Below, piece by piece: positions 36,036 through 44,146 of a DNA stretch of 64,000 bases. The DNA lies in contig CAJMOF010000007.1 in assembly GCA_905215065.1 (NCBI GenBank), positions 62,001 through 126,000 on the forward strand, written 5' to 3'. Under the pieces are notes generated by a model. That model did not search any database. It had not been told where the DNA came from and worked only from the letters and a program-made list of their open reading frames with translations. Both the position numbers and the translations under genes were made by a program. Position 1 is the stretch's first letter. The number at the start of each line of letters is the position of its first letter. This DNA comes from an uncultured bacterium. GTDB taxonomy: Bacteria > Actinomycetota > Coriobacteriia > Coriobacteriales > Coriobacteriaceae.

Positions 36036-37610
36036 TTAGGCGCCGTACGGGTTGCGGTCGCGTTCGATGCGTTGGCGGATGTGGGCGTACTCGATTATCA
36101 GCAGCACCAGGAGTAGGGCCATGATGGCTAGGTAGCTCACCACGGCGCCCATCAGACCCAGCAGGTTGATCAGGATCACCGGCAGCACTACGCTTACGGC
36201 GAAGCAGATCAGGTAGATTTTGGTGACGTCGCCGGCATGGCGCAGCACCGTGATGATGGCGTAGATAAAGTCGATGGCCGCGGTGACGCCGCCGGCGACA
36301 ACCATCAGCAGTGCCAGCGTGCGGTAGCGCTCAAAATTGAGGCCGTACATGAAGCTCATGAGGGGAATACCGGGACCTGCCATAAATGCGGCGCACACGC
36401 TGGTGATGACCACGATCAGTGCCATAACGGCAACAATAATCAGGTCAAAGCGGCGACGCTTGCGCGGATTCGTCCAAATGCTCGACAGACGCAGAAGCTG
36501 CGGTTTATAGACAAATCCGATGCTCAACAAAATGGCCTGCGCTGGAAAGAACAGGGCATTAAAGTACAGCTGATATTTGTATGCCAGCGTGCCTTCCATC
36601 ACAAACTTGGGCATGCTCTCAATAAGGTTGAACAGGAACAGTGCACCAAAGAGCGGGGCGCACTGGACAAACAGGTGGCCGACCTCGCGCAGGCTCACGT
36701 GGCGCGATTTTTCGGTCTCGAGCAGGGCAAGCGGCGCGGTGACCAGCACGAGCGAGGCGATGGCGGTGACACCCATGGCCATGGCCGCGATGGGCATACT
36801 GCGCGTGAGGAACAGCGCCACGCTAAAGACCGCGATGACGCCGACGGATCGTAGCGTTTGGCTCATGCCGGCCAGGTAGAGTTTGTCGGCCTGCTGCAGG
36901 CGGCCCTCGTACACGTCGGCAATGCCGTCGATCACCTTATACAGGTAGACGCCCAGGCCGATTGTGGCCATCTGCGCATCGTAGCCGCGGGCGCTGCTGT
37001 ATACCAGGCCGCATGCCAGCGCGAGCGCTCCGCAGATCAAGCGGTTGAGCTGGTAAGAGGCAAAGGACGTCTTTTCGTCGATATCCGAGACCTGGAAATT
37101 GCGCACGCCGTAGTTGCACGCGATCATGATGAGCGTGCCGGTGACAAAGGCGATGGAGAATTTGCCAGCCTCCTCGGCGCCCACGAGCTGTGTGGACACG
37201 ATGGTGAGCAACGGAAACGCCATGCCCCACACGGCGGTGCCCAGGGTATTCCAAAGGTAGTCGCGACGGGTGGCGTGATCTTCGTACTCGGCTTCTTGCG
37301 TGGAGAAGCCGCCGCCGTAGACGGCTCCGAGCAGGCGGTTCCACCAGGCATTGACCATGCGGTGGATGGGGCCGGGCTGGCGATCGCGCTCGCGGCGACG
37401 GCGTGTGGCCTGGCTGCTGTCGGGACCGCCGGCGTTACGCTGGCTTAGCTCTTGGATTCGTGCGAGCTCCTCGGCGGTGTGCGATGCGGGGAACAGGCCG
37501 TTCTCGATGCGTCCGCCCTGCCCGTGCGCCCCGTCCGATACGGTGGGGTCGGCGACGCCATTGCGGCGGGCGATGGCGCGGCGAATGCTATCGATGGGCG
37601 TGATGCTCAA
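36036..37610 (-). CDS. Flippase-like polytopic membrane protein (MATE/MVF-type, polysaccharide export?)
   Basis: About 524 residues with ~12 hydrophobic helices. The N-terminal ~120 residues are soluble and Arg/Gln-rich. The order of helices, beginning WNTLGTAVWGMAFPLLTIV (a paired start helix) and the LVGAEEAGKFSIAF stretch, resembles Wzx/MVF oligosaccharide flippases, but I cannot name a family. The start is probably the TTG at 37610, because AAAGGA lies 7 nt upstream and no ATG or GTG in the region has a site. It may export a lipid-linked glycan made from the product of the WecA/TagO-type enzyme at 44147; this is inference. Confidence 0.7.
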   Translation of the reverse strand: MSITPIDSIRRAIARRNGVADPTVSDGAHGQGGRIENGLFPASHTAEELARIQELSQRNAGGPDSSQATRRRRERDRQPGPIHRMVNAWWNRLLGAVYGGGFSTQEAEYEDHATRRDYLWNTLGTAVWGMAFPLLTIVSTQLVGAEEAGKFSIAFVTGTLIMIACNYGVRNFQVSDIDEKTSFASYQLNRLICGALALACGLVYSSARGYDAQMATIGLGVYLYKVIDGIADVYEGRLQQADKLYLAGMSQTLRSVGVIAVFSVALFLTRSMPIAAMAMGVTAIASLVLVTAPLALLETEKSRHVSLREVGHLFVQCAPLFGALFLFNLIESMPKFVMEGTLAYKYQLYFNALFFPAQAILLSIGFVYKPQLLRLSSIWTNPRKRRRFDLIIVAVMALIVVITSVCAAFMAGPGIPLMSFMYGLNFERYRTLALLMVVAGGVTAAIDFIYAIITVLRHAGDVTKIYLICFAVSVVLPVILINLLGLMGAVVSYLAIMALLLVLLIIEYAHIRQRIERDRNPYGA

Positions 37611-37705
37611 AGCGGAGTCCTTTCTATTGCTGCGTTCTAGTATAGACGCGACGGTGTTCGTTCGTGTTTTTGAACAGGTTGTTCGATAATTTCGGCGGCG
37701 CCATT

Positions 37706-37850
37706 CAGTAGACGGCACTTAGGGACGCTCTTTTTGTGCCGGCACTTTGGGAACGTCCCTAAGTGCCGGCATCCGGGGACGCTCCTTGGTTGTTGCCTGT
37801 TCAAGAGTGTCCCCAACGATTAGTCGTTTAAAAACGTCCCCAATGACTAG
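37706..37850. repeat. GGGGAC/TGCCGGCA repeat (family E), copy 3
   Basis: Several complementary blocks: GGCACTTAGGGACG, TGCCGGCACTTTGGGAACG, TAAGTGCCGGCA and GTGTCCCCAACGATTAGTCG followed by AACGTCCCCAATGACTAG. This is the longest copy besides 3052-3196. It lies between the divergent flippase-like and pckA genes. Confidence 0.6.
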
Positions 37851-37989
37851 GCCGCTTGCCTGCGATTTTTGACCGTTGGGCGGGCTTGCCGCCCTTGCCG
37901 CAAAAACGTTTTTGCATATCGGGTACAACGGACTTTACGTGAGTAAAGTGCGCGTCGCGTCCACGTGTCGCGTTTTTAAAGGAGGCCCC

Positions 37990-39660
37990 ATGCCCGGTGT
38001 TACCCCTGCAGATGTTTTGTCCAACTTTGGTATTACGCTGGTCGAAGATCCCGCCGAGAATCAGCCCCGCCTGCTGGTCGATCTACCCGCCGCGGAGCTC
38101 GTCGAGCACGCTATCCGCCGCGAAGAAGGCCGCATGGCATCCAACGGCGCGCTGGTGATCGAGACAGGGGAGCGTACCGGCCGTTCGCCCAACGACCGCT
38201 TTATCGTCGACACGCCCGACGTGCACGACAAGATCGCCTGGGGCGCCGTCAACCGCCCGCTTTCTGCCGAGAGCTACGAGGCCATCAAGGCCGGTATCGT
38301 CAACTACCTCAACGAGCGCGATGTGTTCGTCACTCGCGGTATGGCCGGTGCCGATCGCAACTATACGCGTCGCCTGCTTGTCGCCTGCGAGCGTGCCAGC
38401 CAAGCGCTCTTTATTAAGCAGATGCTCGCCCGCCCGCTTGCCCGTGAAATCGCACGCACCGGCGAGCCGGACTTCTGTGTGCTCGCCGCTCCCGGCTACC
38501 AGTGCGATCCCGCCATTAAGGGCCTCAACTCCAGCGCCGCCGTGGTCATCAACTTCCAGGAGCGCGTGATTTTGGTTGCCGGCACCGGTTACTCCGGCGA
38601 AATCAAAAAGTCCATCTTCAGCGTCATGAATTACCTGCTGCCCGTCGAGGACGACGTGCTACCCATGCACTGCTCGGCCAGCATGGATCCCGTCACGCAC
38701 GAGACCGCCGTGTTCTTTGGCCTTTCGGGCACGGGCAAGACCACGCTTTCGGCCAACCCCACGCGCCTACTGATCGGCGACGACGAGCACGGTTGGTCCG
38801 ACATGGGCATCTTCAACATCGAAGGTGGCTGCTACGCCAAATGCGAGGGCCTGGACGCGTTCCACGAGCCCGAGATCTTCAACGCTGTCCGCTTTGGCGC
38901 GATCTGCGAAAACGTGGTGCTCGACGAGAACCGCAAGCCCAACTACGACGACATCTCGATCACGCACAACACGCGCGTGGCATACCCTGTGGAGCACATT
39001 CCCAACGCGTGGACCAAGGGCATGGGCACCACTCCAAGCGTCGTGCTCTTCCTGACCTGCGATGCCTTTGGCGTGCTGCCGCCCATCTCGCGCCTGACGG
39101 CCGACGCCGCCATGTATCACTTTGTGACGGGCTTTACGGCCAAGATCCCCGGCACCGAGGTCGGCGTCACCGAGCCCACGCCCACGTTCTCTTCGCTGTT
39201 TGGCGAGCCGTTTATGCCGCTCGACCCCATGGTCTATGCCAAGATGCTCGGTGAGCGCATCGCCGACGGTCGCACGCGTGTGTACCTGGTCAACACCGGC
39301 TGGATCGGCGGCGGCTACGGCGTGGGTCATCGCATCGAGCTTGCCTACACGCGCGCCCTGGTGGCCCGCGCCCTCGACGGTACCATCGAGGACAGCGAGT
39401 TCGTGCACGACGACATCTTTAACGTCGACATTCCCACCACGTGCCACGGCGTACCCGACGGCATCCTGGTGCCGCGCCAGTATTGGCAGAGCACCGCTCG
39501 CTACGACGAGGCCGCGCACAACTTGGCCGTGATGTTCGAGGAGAACTTCGAGAAGAAGTACTCGCACCTGCCCGAATCCGTCAAGGCCGCCGGTCCGCAC
39601 GCTCAGGTGCACGCCGACGCCCGTCATCGCGGCCACGGCCTGCTGGGACTTCGCCACTAG
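37990..39660 (+). CDS. pckA: Phosphoenolpyruvate carboxykinase (ATP)
   Basis: A 556-residue ATP-type PEPCK interconverting oxaloacetate + ATP and PEP + CO2 + ADP. In order: ERTGRSPNDRF (substrate site), FFGLSGTGKTTLS (kinase-1a/Walker A, residue ~243), IGDDEHGWSD (kinase-2), and the C-terminal NTGWIGGGYGVG. In gut anaerobes it often runs toward oxaloacetate for succinate formation. AAAGGAGG precedes the ATG. A family A hairpin begins 16 bp after the stop. Confidence 0.96.
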   Translation: MPGVTPADVLSNFGITLVEDPAENQPRLLVDLPAAELVEHAIRREEGRMASNGALVIETGERTGRSPNDRFIVDTPDVHDKIAWGAVNRPLSAESYEAIKAGIVNYLNERDVFVTRGMAGADRNYTRRLLVACERASQALFIKQMLARPLAREIARTGEPDFCVLAAPGYQCDPAIKGLNSSAAVVINFQERVILVAGTGYSGEIKKSIFSVMNYLLPVEDDVLPMHCSASMDPVTHETAVFFGLSGTGKTTLSANPTRLLIGDDEHGWSDMGIFNIEGGCYAKCEGLDAFHEPEIFNAVRFGAICENVVLDENRKPNYDDISITHNTRVAYPVEHIPNAWTKGMGTTPSVVLFLTCDAFGVLPPISRLTADAAMYHFVTGFTAKIPGTEVGVTEPTPTFSSLFGEPFMPLDPMVYAKMLGERIADGRTRVYLVNTGWIGGGYGVGHRIELAYTRALVARALDGTIEDSEFVHDDIFNVDIPTTCHGVPDGILVPRQYWQSTARYDEAAHNLAVMFEENFEKKYSHLPESVKAAGPHAQVHADARHRGHGLLGLRH

Positions 39661-39675
39661 CGTCGCCTCAGACCC

Positions 39676-39716
39676 AAAACCACCATAAAGGGGACAGGCA
39701 CCTTTGTGGTGGTTTT
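39676..39716. repeat. CCACCACAAAGG hairpin repeat (family A), copy 3 (reversed)
   Basis: AAAACCACCATAAAGG pairs with CCTTTGTGGTGGTTTT. The loop reads GGACAGGCA, i.e. the element is inverted relative to copies 1 and 4. It serves as a pckA terminator by position. Confidence 0.85.
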
Positions 39717-39736
39717 ACTCGCGCGGATGACTCGGG

Positions 39737-39852
39737 TTATAATACGCCTAACATATCGCTCCCTTCTCCGGATGGGGGCAGCGTAAGCGCTCTTGTGGCG
39801 GCACCGTAGGACTTTGAAGGTGGCCGTCGTAAGGGCGCTTTTTGTTTAGGCG
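39737..39852 (+). ncRNA. Candidate leader RNA/attenuator with promoter and terminator
   Basis: TATAAT at 39738-39743 is followed about 50 nt later by a two-level stem: GCGCTCTT with AAGGGCGC, and inside it GGCGGCACC with GGTGGCCGTC, then TTTTTGTTT. The product would be a ~100-nt RNA ending just before the B3/4-domain gene. I could not match it to a known riboswitch, SRP RNA or 6S RNA; it may be an attenuator of the downstream gene or a free small RNA. Confidence 0.4.
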
Positions 39853-39887
39853 CCCTCGCTCGGGCGCGCACGATGAAGGGAGAGCGC

Positions 39888-40607
39888 ATGAAGAGCTTTA
39901 TTGCCGAGGATTCGTTTTGGGAGCTATTTCCGCAGGCGGCTGTCGGTGTTGCGGTCGTAAAGGGCATGAAGCCCGCGGCTCAGATTCCTCAAGAGGACGT
40001 GGACGCGATTGCGGCGTTGCTCGACCGCGCCAATATCGACGCGGAGCGTCATCTGACCAGCGATACTATCAGCGAGAACGCACCGGTCAAGGCATGGCGC
40101 GAGGCTTATCGGCTGTTCAAGACCAAAAAGGGCGCGCGTTGCTCAATTGAGAACCTGCTCAAGCGCGTGCTCAAGGGCAAACCGGTGGGCCACATTACGC
40201 CCGCGGTGGACATCTACAACACGGTGTCGCTGACCTACGCGCTGCCCGTTGGCGGCGAGGACCTGCATGCGATTGAGGGGGATCTTCGCTTGAAGGTGAC
40301 TGACGGCGGCGATGCGTTCCTGCCACTTGGCGAGGAAACGGATGACCCGACGCTGCCCGGCGAGCTCGCCTATATCGATGATGCGGGCGCCGTATGCCGC
40401 TGCTGGAACTGGCGCGATGGCGTTCGCACGGCGCTGTCCGACGATTCGGCCGATGCATTCCTGGCGATTGAGTGCGTGGAGCCCGAGCGGATGGGGGATT
40501 GCCAGGCCGCGATCGATCGCTTAGCCGAGCTGCTTGAGCGCTATCTGGGAGCGACGGTTGTCGTTAAGACGCTTGTGACCCGCGACAATCCCTGCGTGGA
40601 ACTGTAG
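39888..40607 (+). CDS. B3/4-domain protein (PheRS-beta-like tRNA-binding domain)
   Basis: A 239-residue stand-alone B3/4 domain, similar to the editing region of phenylalanyl-tRNA synthetase beta subunit. Diagnostic parts are LKRVLKGKPVGHI, VDIYNTVSLTYALPVGG and the late CRCWNWRDGVRTAL. Such proteins are thought to act on misacylated tRNAs or amino acids, but this is unproven. GGGAG lies 5 nt before the ATG at 39888; an ATG 15 nt earlier has no site. It may be controlled by the attenuator-like RNA upstream, and a family A hairpin follows. Confidence 0.87.
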   Translation: MKSFIAEDSFWELFPQAAVGVAVVKGMKPAAQIPQEDVDAIAALLDRANIDAERHLTSDTISENAPVKAWREAYRLFKTKKGARCSIENLLKRVLKGKPVGHITPAVDIYNTVSLTYALPVGGEDLHAIEGDLRLKVTDGGDAFLPLGEETDDPTLPGELAYIDDAGAVCRCWNWRDGVRTALSDDSADAFLAIECVEPERMGDCQAAIDRLAELLERYLGATVVVKTLVTRDNPCVEL

Positions 40608-40635
40608 CGACGCCTGCGGATCATGTTCGCCGGTC

Positions 40636-40677
40636 AAAACCACTACAAAGGTGCCTGTCCCCTTTGTGGTGGTTTTT
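40636..40677. repeat. CCACCACAAAGG hairpin repeat (family A), copy 4
   Basis: AAAACCACTACAAAGG pairs with CCTTTGTGGTGGTTTT around TGCCTGTCC. Located 29 bp after the B3/4-domain stop. Confidence 0.85.
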
Positions 40678-40780
40678 ATGTTGATGGGTTAACAAATGGG
40701 ATATTTGGGTATGGGTGTTGCCTTGTGCGGCTAAGATGTTTACCCGTTAGCATCATGCAAGCGAAAGGCGGTCGTCTCCC

Positions 40781-41230
40781 ATGCAGCAGAACGACGAGAC
40801 ACGTTTCGAGGACTTTGTCGGACTGATCAGCGGGCTCTACAAGGAGATCCAGCGCATTAAGACATCCGAGGGCGCAAGGCTGGGCCTCAAGGGCTCCGAC
40901 GTTATGTGCCTGTACTATCTTGAGCGCAGCAAGGACGGCCTGACTGGCGCTGACCTGGCTCGCATGGCAGGCGTGACCCGTGCCGCCGTCTCGCGCACGC
41001 TCGCGCATCTGGAGGAGGGCGGCTACGTCGAGGTCGACGACTCGGGTGATGCAGCCGTTAAGTATCGTGCCCCGGTGCGCCTGACCGCTCTGGGCGGCGA
41101 GAGCATGAGCGAGGCGGACCGCATCATTCGCGAGGTGCTCGACACCACCGGTAAGGCTATGGGTGTGGAGCAGCGCGAGCAGATGTATGCGTCGCTGCGT
41201 ACGATTCTCAACACCCTGCGTGAGATCTAA
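40781..41230 (+). CDS. MarR-family transcriptional regulator
   Basis: A 149-residue winged-helix regulator. The HTH segment GLTGADLARMAGVTRAAVSRTL and wing region YVEVDDSGD...VKYRAPVRLT are typical of MarR proteins that answer small phenolic or lipophilic ligands. GAAAGGCGG lies 9 nt before the ATG. It is directly followed by a DegV gene (120 bp gap); in some bacteria MarR-type regulators control fatty-acid synthesis (FabT), which would fit a fatty-acid-binding DegV neighbour, but this is only a suggestion. Confidence 0.9.
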   Translation: MQQNDETRFEDFVGLISGLYKEIQRIKTSEGARLGLKGSDVMCLYYLERSKDGLTGADLARMAGVTRAAVSRTLAHLEEGGYVEVDDSGDAAVKYRAPVRLTALGGESMSEADRIIREVLDTTGKAMGVEQREQMYASLRTILNTLREI

Positions 41231-41349
41231 GGCCGCCAAGGCATTTGCTTCCCATTAAAAACTGCATAGTCCCGTTTGAGCGCGTATGCCGTGCCGGGGC
41301 ATTGCTGTCAAAATTCCCCGCGCGGGACCTGCGCAAGAAAGGATTCGTT

Positions 41350-42204
41350 ATGTCCGTCCGCATTATTACCGATTCCGCAAGCGATATGTCGCCGGCGGAG
41401 CACCCCGCTCTGCGTGTTCTGCCGCTGTCCGTCACCTTTGGCACCGATGTGTATATGGATGGCGTCGACATCGATCACCAGCGCTTTTACGAGATGCTTG
41501 TGGAGCGCGATGAGCTGCCCAAGACCGGTCAGGTCAACCCGTACGCCTTTTCGCAGGCGATTGCCGAAGCGCGTGAGGCCGGCGATGAGGCCGTGATTAT
41601 TACCGTGGGCGCCAAGCTCTCGGGCACCAATCAGAGTGCCCGCACCGCACTTGCCGAGGCCCCGGGCGGCGATGTGTACGTGGTGGATAGCAATAACGTT
41701 ACCCTGGGCGAGCGCGTGCTGGTCGAGTATGCCCTGCGCTTGGTGGACGAGGGCCAGGGCGCGGCTCAGGTTGCGGCGGCTGTCGAGGCCGTGCGCGACC
41801 GCGTGGTCGTCATCGGCCTGCTCGAGACGTTGGAGTACCTGGTGCGCGGCGGTCGCCTGTCTGCTGCTGCCGGCGCCGTGGGCACGCTGCTCAACGTAAA
41901 GCCCGTTGTGGCTGCCGAGGACGGTCTGATCGTGCAGCTGGGCAAGGCGCGCGGTTCCAAGAACGGCCGTAACCTGCTCAACCAGAAGGTCGAAAAGGCA
42001 GGCGGCATCGACTTTTCCATGCCGCTGGCGCTCGGCTATACGGGCCTTTCGGATGCGGTGCTCAAGAAGTATATCGAGGACAGCGCGGCACTGTGGGCTG
42101 GCCACACCGAGGGCGAACTGCCCGTTCACACCATCGGCGCCACCATCGGCACCCATGTAGGCCCCGGCGCCGTAGCCGTAGCCTTCTTCCAGCCCGTTAA
42201 CTAG
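41350..42204 (+). CDS. DegV-family fatty-acid-binding protein
   Basis: A 284-residue second DegV protein with the start ITDSASDMSP, the SGTNQSARTAL motif (fatty-acid carboxylate contact Ser/Thr), and LETLEYLVRGGRLS and LLNVKPVV. Clear family membership, about equal in length to the DegV protein at 5581. AAAGGA precedes the ATG; the frame upstream to 41245 lacks a site. Located after a MarR gene; a family A hairpin begins 11 bp past the stop. Confidence 0.92.
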   Translation: MSVRIITDSASDMSPAEHPALRVLPLSVTFGTDVYMDGVDIDHQRFYEMLVERDELPKTGQVNPYAFSQAIAEAREAGDEAVIITVGAKLSGTNQSARTALAEAPGGDVYVVDSNNVTLGERVLVEYALRLVDEGQGAAQVAAAVEAVRDRVVVIGLLETLEYLVRGGRLSAAAGAVGTLLNVKPVVAAEDGLIVQLGKARGSKNGRNLLNQKVEKAGGIDFSMPLALGYTGLSDAVLKKYIEDSAALWAGHTEGELPVHTIGATIGTHVGPGAVAVAFFQPVN

Positions 42205-42214
42205 CCCACCTGCC

Positions 42215-42254
42215 AAAACCACCACAAAGGGGACAGGCACCTTTGTGGTGGTTT
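42215..42254. repeat. CCACCACAAAGG hairpin repeat (family A), copy 5 (reversed)
   Basis: AAAACCACCACAAAGG pairs with CCTTTGTGGTGGTTT with the loop GGACAGGCA, the inverted orientation. It ends 30 bp before the MGMT-like start. Confidence 0.85.
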
Positions 42255-42283
42255 ATGCTATTCCGGGTGGAAGGGAGCGAGCA

Positions 42284-42604
42284 ATGGCGTCTGAGGGCTT
42301 TTTTGAGCGGGTGTACGAGGTGGTCGAGCAGATTCCCGAGGGGATGGTCGCCACGTATGGTCAGGTGGCGCTGCTTGCTGGACGTCCACGAAGTGCGCGG
42401 TACGTGGGGTATGCCCTGCATGGCAATCCGCGCCCCGGCGAGATTCCCTGTCACCGCGTGGTGTTTGCCGATGGCCGCATATGCGATGGTTTTGCTTTTG
42501 GCGGTCCCGATGCTCAACGTGAGCTTTTGCTAGGGGAGGGTGTGGCGTTTAAGGACGACATGCACGTCGACTTGGCCGCCTGTCGCTGGCCTGCAGGGCT
42601 CTAG
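42284..42604 (+). CDS. MGMT/Ogt C-terminal domain protein
   Basis: A 106-residue protein comprising only the DNA-binding alkyltransferase domain. GMVATYGQVALLAG, RYVGYAL and the active-site motif IPCHRVV are intact; the Cys in PCHR is the methyl acceptor of true alkyltransferases, while many ATL proteins have Trp there. It lacks the usual N-terminal domain. It may repair or flag O6-alkylguanine. GAAGGGAG precedes the chosen ATG, which avoids the upstream repeat sequence. A family A hairpin follows 16 bp later. Confidence 0.87.
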   Translation: MASEGFFERVYEVVEQIPEGMVATYGQVALLAGRPRSARYVGYALHGNPRPGEIPCHRVVFADGRICDGFAFGGPDAQRELLLGEGVAFKDDMHVDLAACRWPAGL

Positions 42605-42620
42605 CGGCTCTGCCGTGGCT

Positions 42621-42661
42621 TAAACCACCACAAAGGTGCCTATCCCCTTTGTGGTGGTTTT
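42621..42661. repeat. CCACCACAAAGG hairpin repeat (family A), copy 6
   Basis: TAAACCACCACAAAGG pairs with CCTTTGTGGTGGTTTT around TGCCTATCC. Together with copy 5 it brackets the MGMT-like gene in opposite orientations. Confidence 0.85.
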
Positions 42662-42935
42662 GGCAGGTTTACCGAGGTTAACTTATGGAGAAGGTATGGC
42701 GGCGCGGTTTGTCGCAGCAAAGTAAACCACGGTGAACTATATTGTTTTCAGCAACGGAGCAGGCAATAGGCGATGAAAAAGCCTGCCCTGTTGAGTTTGA
42801 TTCGCATTCCTCCCCTCTGTGCGATTCAACGGTGTACTTCGGGAACAGGCCCGCTGGCAACTATCTGCCAGCGGGCCTGTTCCTGTTTCGGTGAGGATTC
42901 AGCCTCACCGTCTATGTTGTGCGAAGGCGCTTTGC
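42662..42935. other. Gene-free region with hairpins between convergent genes
   Basis: No supportable gene. At 42666-42736 GTTTACCGAGGTTAACTT faces a near reverse complement AAGTAAACCACGGTGAAC. At 42841-42880 GGAACAGGCCCGCTGGCA pairs with TGCCAGCGGGCCTGTTCC around ACTATC; this strong hairpin probably terminates trpS from the minus strand. Confidence 0.5.
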
Positions 42936-43985
42936 CTAGTACACCATGCCCATGGCGTCCTGAACCTCGCCCAGGGTCTGCTCGGCGATCTCATTGGCGC
43001 GACGGTTGCCCTCGTGCAGGACGTCCTTTACGTAATCCAGGTCGTTCTCGTAGCGCTGGCGACGCTCACGGATCGGCGCGAAGTACTCGTTGACGGCCTC
43101 GGTCACGTACTTCTTGAGCTGGCCGGAGCCGCCCATGCCAATCTCCTCGGCAATCTCGACTTCGGAACGGCCGGTGCAGATGGCGGCCGTCGAAAGCAGA
43201 CCGGACACGCCGGGGCGGTTCTCGGGATCGAACGTGATCATGCGCTCGGAGTCGGTCTGGCTCTTCTTGATGCGCTTGGCCGTCTCCTCGGCGGTCATCG
43301 AGATGTTGATGGCGTTACCGTAGCTCTTGCTCATCTTGCGACCGTCCAGGCCCGGCAGCAGCGGGGTCTCGGACAGCAGTGCGTCGACCTCGGGGAACAC
43401 CTTGCCGTAGCGGTTGTTAAAGCGGCGGGCGATGGTGCGGGTGAGCTCGATGTGCGGCAGCTGGTCGCGACCGACGGGCACCACATTGCCCTTGCAGAAC
43501 AGGATGTCGCAGGCCTGGTGCACCGGGTAGGTGAGCAGAAGGCCGGTGAGCTCGTGGCCCGAGGCCTCCATCTCGGCCTTGACCGTGGGGTTGCGCGCCA
43601 GCTCGGCCTCGGACACCAGCGACAGGAACGGCAGCATGAGCTGGTTGGCGGCGGGCACGGCGGAGTGCGCGTAGATCATGGTCTTGTCGGGGTCGATGCC
43701 GCAGGCAAGGTAGTCCATGACCATGTTGTACACGTTGTCCTGGATGTGCTCGGTCGTATCGCGGTCAGTGATGACTTGGTAGTCGGCGATGAGCACGTTG
43801 GTCTTGGCGCCCATGTTCTGCAGCTCAACACGGCCCTTGAGGGTGCCGAAGTAGTGACCCAGGTGCAGACGGCCGGTGGGGCGGTCGCCGGTGAGCATGG
43901 TGAACTTCTCGGGCGTTTTGGCCAGGCCCTCGCGAATGGCGTTGCTCTTTTGCAGCGCGACTTCGTAGCTGTTCTCGTTTGGCAT
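42936..43985 (-). CDS. trpS: Tryptophanyl-tRNA synthetase
   Basis: A 349-residue class I synthetase. The HIGH-like motif is TGRLHLGHY, the KMSKS motif GRKMSKSYGN, and the tryptophan site region YPVHQACDILF follows, all as in TrpRS. AGGAG lies 5 nt before the ATG at 43985; a start 30 nt upstream lacks one. No T-box leader was recognised in the 130 bp upstream. Confidence 0.96.
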   Translation of the reverse strand: MPNENSYEVALQKSNAIREGLAKTPEKFTMLTGDRPTGRLHLGHYFGTLKGRVELQNMGAKTNVLIADYQVITDRDTTEHIQDNVYNMVMDYLACGIDPDKTMIYAHSAVPAANQLMLPFLSLVSEAELARNPTVKAEMEASGHELTGLLLTYPVHQACDILFCKGNVVPVGRDQLPHIELTRTIARRFNNRYGKVFPEVDALLSETPLLPGLDGRKMSKSYGNAINISMTAEETAKRIKKSQTDSERMITFDPENRPGVSGLLSTAAICTGRSEVEIAEEIGMGGSGQLKKYVTEAVNEYFAPIRERRQRYENDLDYVKDVLHEGNRRANEIAEQTLGEVQDAMGMVY

Positions 43986-44146
43986 GATTGCTCCTAACGT
44001 ATGTTCATGGGTCAAGATGATAACGCGTTTATTGGAGGGGCGGGGCGTAAGTAGGCGAGGGGCGGGAGATCGGCGGCATGTGCGATGGGCGCGGCATGGC
44101 TGCGCGTTTGGCCGGCGGCGCCTGGGCGCTTCCTCGGCAGCTTACC

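Noticed and set aside
35697..36116. Several short frames across the family F repeat
   Set aside because: They read through palindromic repeat sequence and have no ribosome sites.
39737..39852. Signal recognition particle RNA or a known riboswitch
   Set aside because: The conserved SRP GGAA tetraloop with AGCAG is missing, and I could not match TPP, FMN, glycine, ZTP or fluoride consensus elements.
12849..42661. Repeated ~40-bp units that might suggest a CRISPR array
   Set aside because: Copies are palindromic, kilobases apart and of mixed orientation; there are no regular spacers and no cas genes.
43986..44146. T-box leader upstream of trpS
   Set aside because: No AGGGTGGNACCGCG-type antiterminator sequence is visible.
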